This document shows positions 27,424-28,737 of a stretch of DNA of 28,737 bases, piece after piece (the stretch's first letter is position 1; the number at the start of each line of letters is the position of its first letter). Location: positions 1-28,737 of the forward strand of contig DHVS01000040.1 of NCBI GenBank assembly GCA_002412795.1. Direction: 5' to 3'. This DNA is from a bacterium UBP2_UBA5202. Lineage in GTDB: Bacteria; Edwardsbacteria; AC1; EtOH8. The translations under genes were made by a program, and so were the position numbers. Under the pieces are notes generated by a model that had not been told where the DNA came from, made no database searches, and worked only from the letters and a program-made list of their open reading frames with translations.

Positions 27424-28737
27424 ATGAAGATGAAAAATTACAGATGTCTGGCATTTTTAACAATAGTGTTAAATATAACATTAATGGCAAAACCAGGTAT
27501 TGCCCAAAAAACTAAAGACGGTGAATTTTTATTAGACACTTCAGTTGTGTATTATCAAAAAGGTGCCGACGAGAATTATCCCGCAACAGCTTATGACGGG
27601 GAAAATTATTTGATCGTTTGGTCTAGAGATGGTGATATTGTGGCAAGACGGGTTTCAAAAGAAGGCATACTAATAGACACCAATATAATTTACGTTGCTG
27701 GTGATAATTGCACGTCGCCAACAGTTTGTTTTAAAGATTCTTGTTATCTTATTGTTTGGTATGGTGGTGGGAGCGGCATTCAATGCAAAAGAATGGATGC
27801 ATGTGGTAATGTATTAGACCAAAATCCGATAGTTATTGGTTCTATCGGAGTGCCGGCGATTTCCTGCGATAGTGAAAATTATTTCATTATTTGGTCTGAT
27901 GGGGCCGGTATAAGATCCGCGCGTGTGACAACTAGTGGAGAGGTGCTGGATCCAGGTGGAAAAAAAATAATTGATGACTCCGACGTCTATGGTAAGCCCG
28001 CGATAGCTTATGATGGCACTAACTACCTTGTGGTATGGTATAGGTTTTCTTATGATCTTGTTGATCGTGCTTTGTTTGGATTGTTGGTTTCACCCGTCGG
28101 GTCTGTTGTTTCACCAAATGAGTTTGTTGTTTCCCGGTACCCTTATGGTACAGATGATTTCTATGTTGCATACGGCTGCGGTAAATACATTGCTGCATGG
28201 AGCAACAATACCAATACATATGCATCACGCATAACTACGGAAGGTGTTTCTTTAGATACAACGGGAATATTGCTCGGATCACAGAAATACTATCCAATTA
28301 TATCTTATGATAAAAATGATAATTACATATTGTGTTGGAACGGAAGTGGCGGATTATGGGGTACCAAGATAGACACTACCGGGACAGGCTGGGATACAGT
28401 TGGCGTATATTTAGGTTACAATAAACCTTCAGGTTCTGCCGCTATTGCAAAGGGTGATTCCAGTTGGCTGCTGGTTTGGTCAGATTGGAGACACTATTCT
28501 ATCACTTATGATTGCGACATATACGCAGAACTTGTTAAATCTGATTTACAGATACAAGACAGCATTGTCGTGGGGAATGATTATTACACCATTGCCAACG
28601 ACCAATCTCTACCTGCTGTCGCATTCGATGGTAACAAATATGCTGCGGCATGGAAAGAGTACAATGCAAAAGACAATATGCGCTGCTCAATTGTTGATAC
28701 CACCGGCGAAACAGGGTCTGTCAAGTATTTTGTGTAA
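27424..28737 (+). CDS. secreted repeat protein, probable beta-propeller
   Basis: A 437-residue exported protein with a signal peptide (about 1-27, ending PGIAQ). The rest is built of about eight repeats of 45-55 residues with the core pattern 'P.iayDg.nYlvvW', a variable turn, 'a.rv...G.vld...i.i'. Clear examples are ATAYDGENYLIVWSRDG, AISCDSENYFIIWSDGAG, AIAYDGTNYLVVWYRF and AVAFDGNKYAAAWKEY. Seven to eight such blades fit a beta-propeller. No enzyme motif, C-terminal sorting domain or anchor is visible; the stop codon is at the window's last three bases. The gene is markedly more AT-rich than most of the window and has its own promoter-like sequence, which suggests separate origin. Confidence 0.75.
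   Translation: MKMKNYRCLAFLTIVLNITLMAKPGIAQKTKDGEFLLDTSVVYYQKGADENYPATAYDGENYLIVWSRDGDIVARRVSKEGILIDTNIIYVAGDNCTSPTVCFKDSCYLIVWYGGGSGIQCKRMDACGNVLDQNPIVIGSIGVPAISCDSENYFIIWSDGAGIRSARVTTSGEVLDPGGKKIIDDSDVYGKPAIAYDGTNYLVVWYRFSYDLVDRALFGLLVSPVGSVVSPNEFVVSRYPYGTDDFYVAYGCGKYIAAWSNNTNTYASRITTEGVSLDTTGILLGSQKYYPIISYDKNDNYILCWNGSGGLWGTKIDTTGTGWDTVGVYLGYNKPSGSAAIAKGDSSWLLVWSDWRHYSITYDCDIYAELVKSDLQIQDSIVVGNDYYTIANDQSLPAVAFDGNKYAAAWKEYNAKDNMRCSIVDTTGETGSVKYFV

Overview
The window reads as an ordinary bacterial chromosome segment of roughly mid-50s % GC, interrupted by a short, more AT-rich accessory island near 16.0-18.3 kb and by an AT-rich gene at the right end. There is no rRNA, tRNA or ribosomal-protein marker, so taxonomy is open. 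The gene mix (split archaeal-type acyl-CoA mutase with MeaB and epimerase, GIDE plus LemA pair, response regulator with DUF4388, zinc-ribbon pilin-like protein, many dispersed inverted-repeat elements between genes) suggests an uncultured, probably anaerobic lineage of the FCB/candidate-phylum kind. That is inference only.

Left part (1-15.3 kb, all + strand): the 3' end of an unknown gene; threonine aldolase; S-adenosylmethionine decarboxylase (speD); a small membrane protein; then a methylmalonyl-CoA module spread over 8 kb: mutase large subunit, a DUF486 membrane protein, the separate B12-binding subunit, the MeaB GTPase and, after an MscS channel and an 878-residue PEP-synthase-like phosphotransferase, the methylmalonyl-CoA epimerase. 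Together these interconvert (R)-methylmalonyl-CoA and succinyl-CoA for propionate formation or use. Next come a GIDE-domain membrane protein carrying an EF-hand, LemA, an isochorismatase-type hydrolase, and a translationally coupled pair of a CxxC-less thioredoxin-reductase-like flavoprotein and a short RlmN/Cfr-like radical SAM protein, closed by a strong terminator.

Middle (15.3-18.3 kb, - strand): a zinc-ribbon/pilin-like protein, then what I read as the remains of a chromosomal integron. It comprises the last ~51 codons of a tyrosine recombinase, an inverted-repeat att-like region, a 6-pyruvoyl-tetrahydropterin-synthase-like gene with its own near-perfect promoter, a well-formed attC-like site, a secreted protein gene starting just after the attC core, a second attC-like hairpin, and a DUF3024 gene. 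All lie on one strand.

Right part (18.3-28.7 kb): a response regulator with an apparently leaderless promoter, an anti-sigma/ECF-sigma pair split by a repeat element, a hotdog thioesterase, a five-gene - strand operon (membrane protein, DUF4846 protein, NAT/transglutaminase-like protein, membrane protein, YjbQ), a large DUF2207-like membrane protein ending in a Cys-Ala tail, a DUF2807 adhesin-like protein, a cluster of hairpins, a second YjbQ, and an AT-rich secreted repeat protein.

The most noteworthy items are the integron relic, the flavoprotein/radical-SAM pair, the rifampicin-phosphotransferase-like architecture of the PEP-synthase homologue, the hairpin cluster at 26.63-26.79 kb, and a family of inverted repeats that sit immediately in front of start codons.
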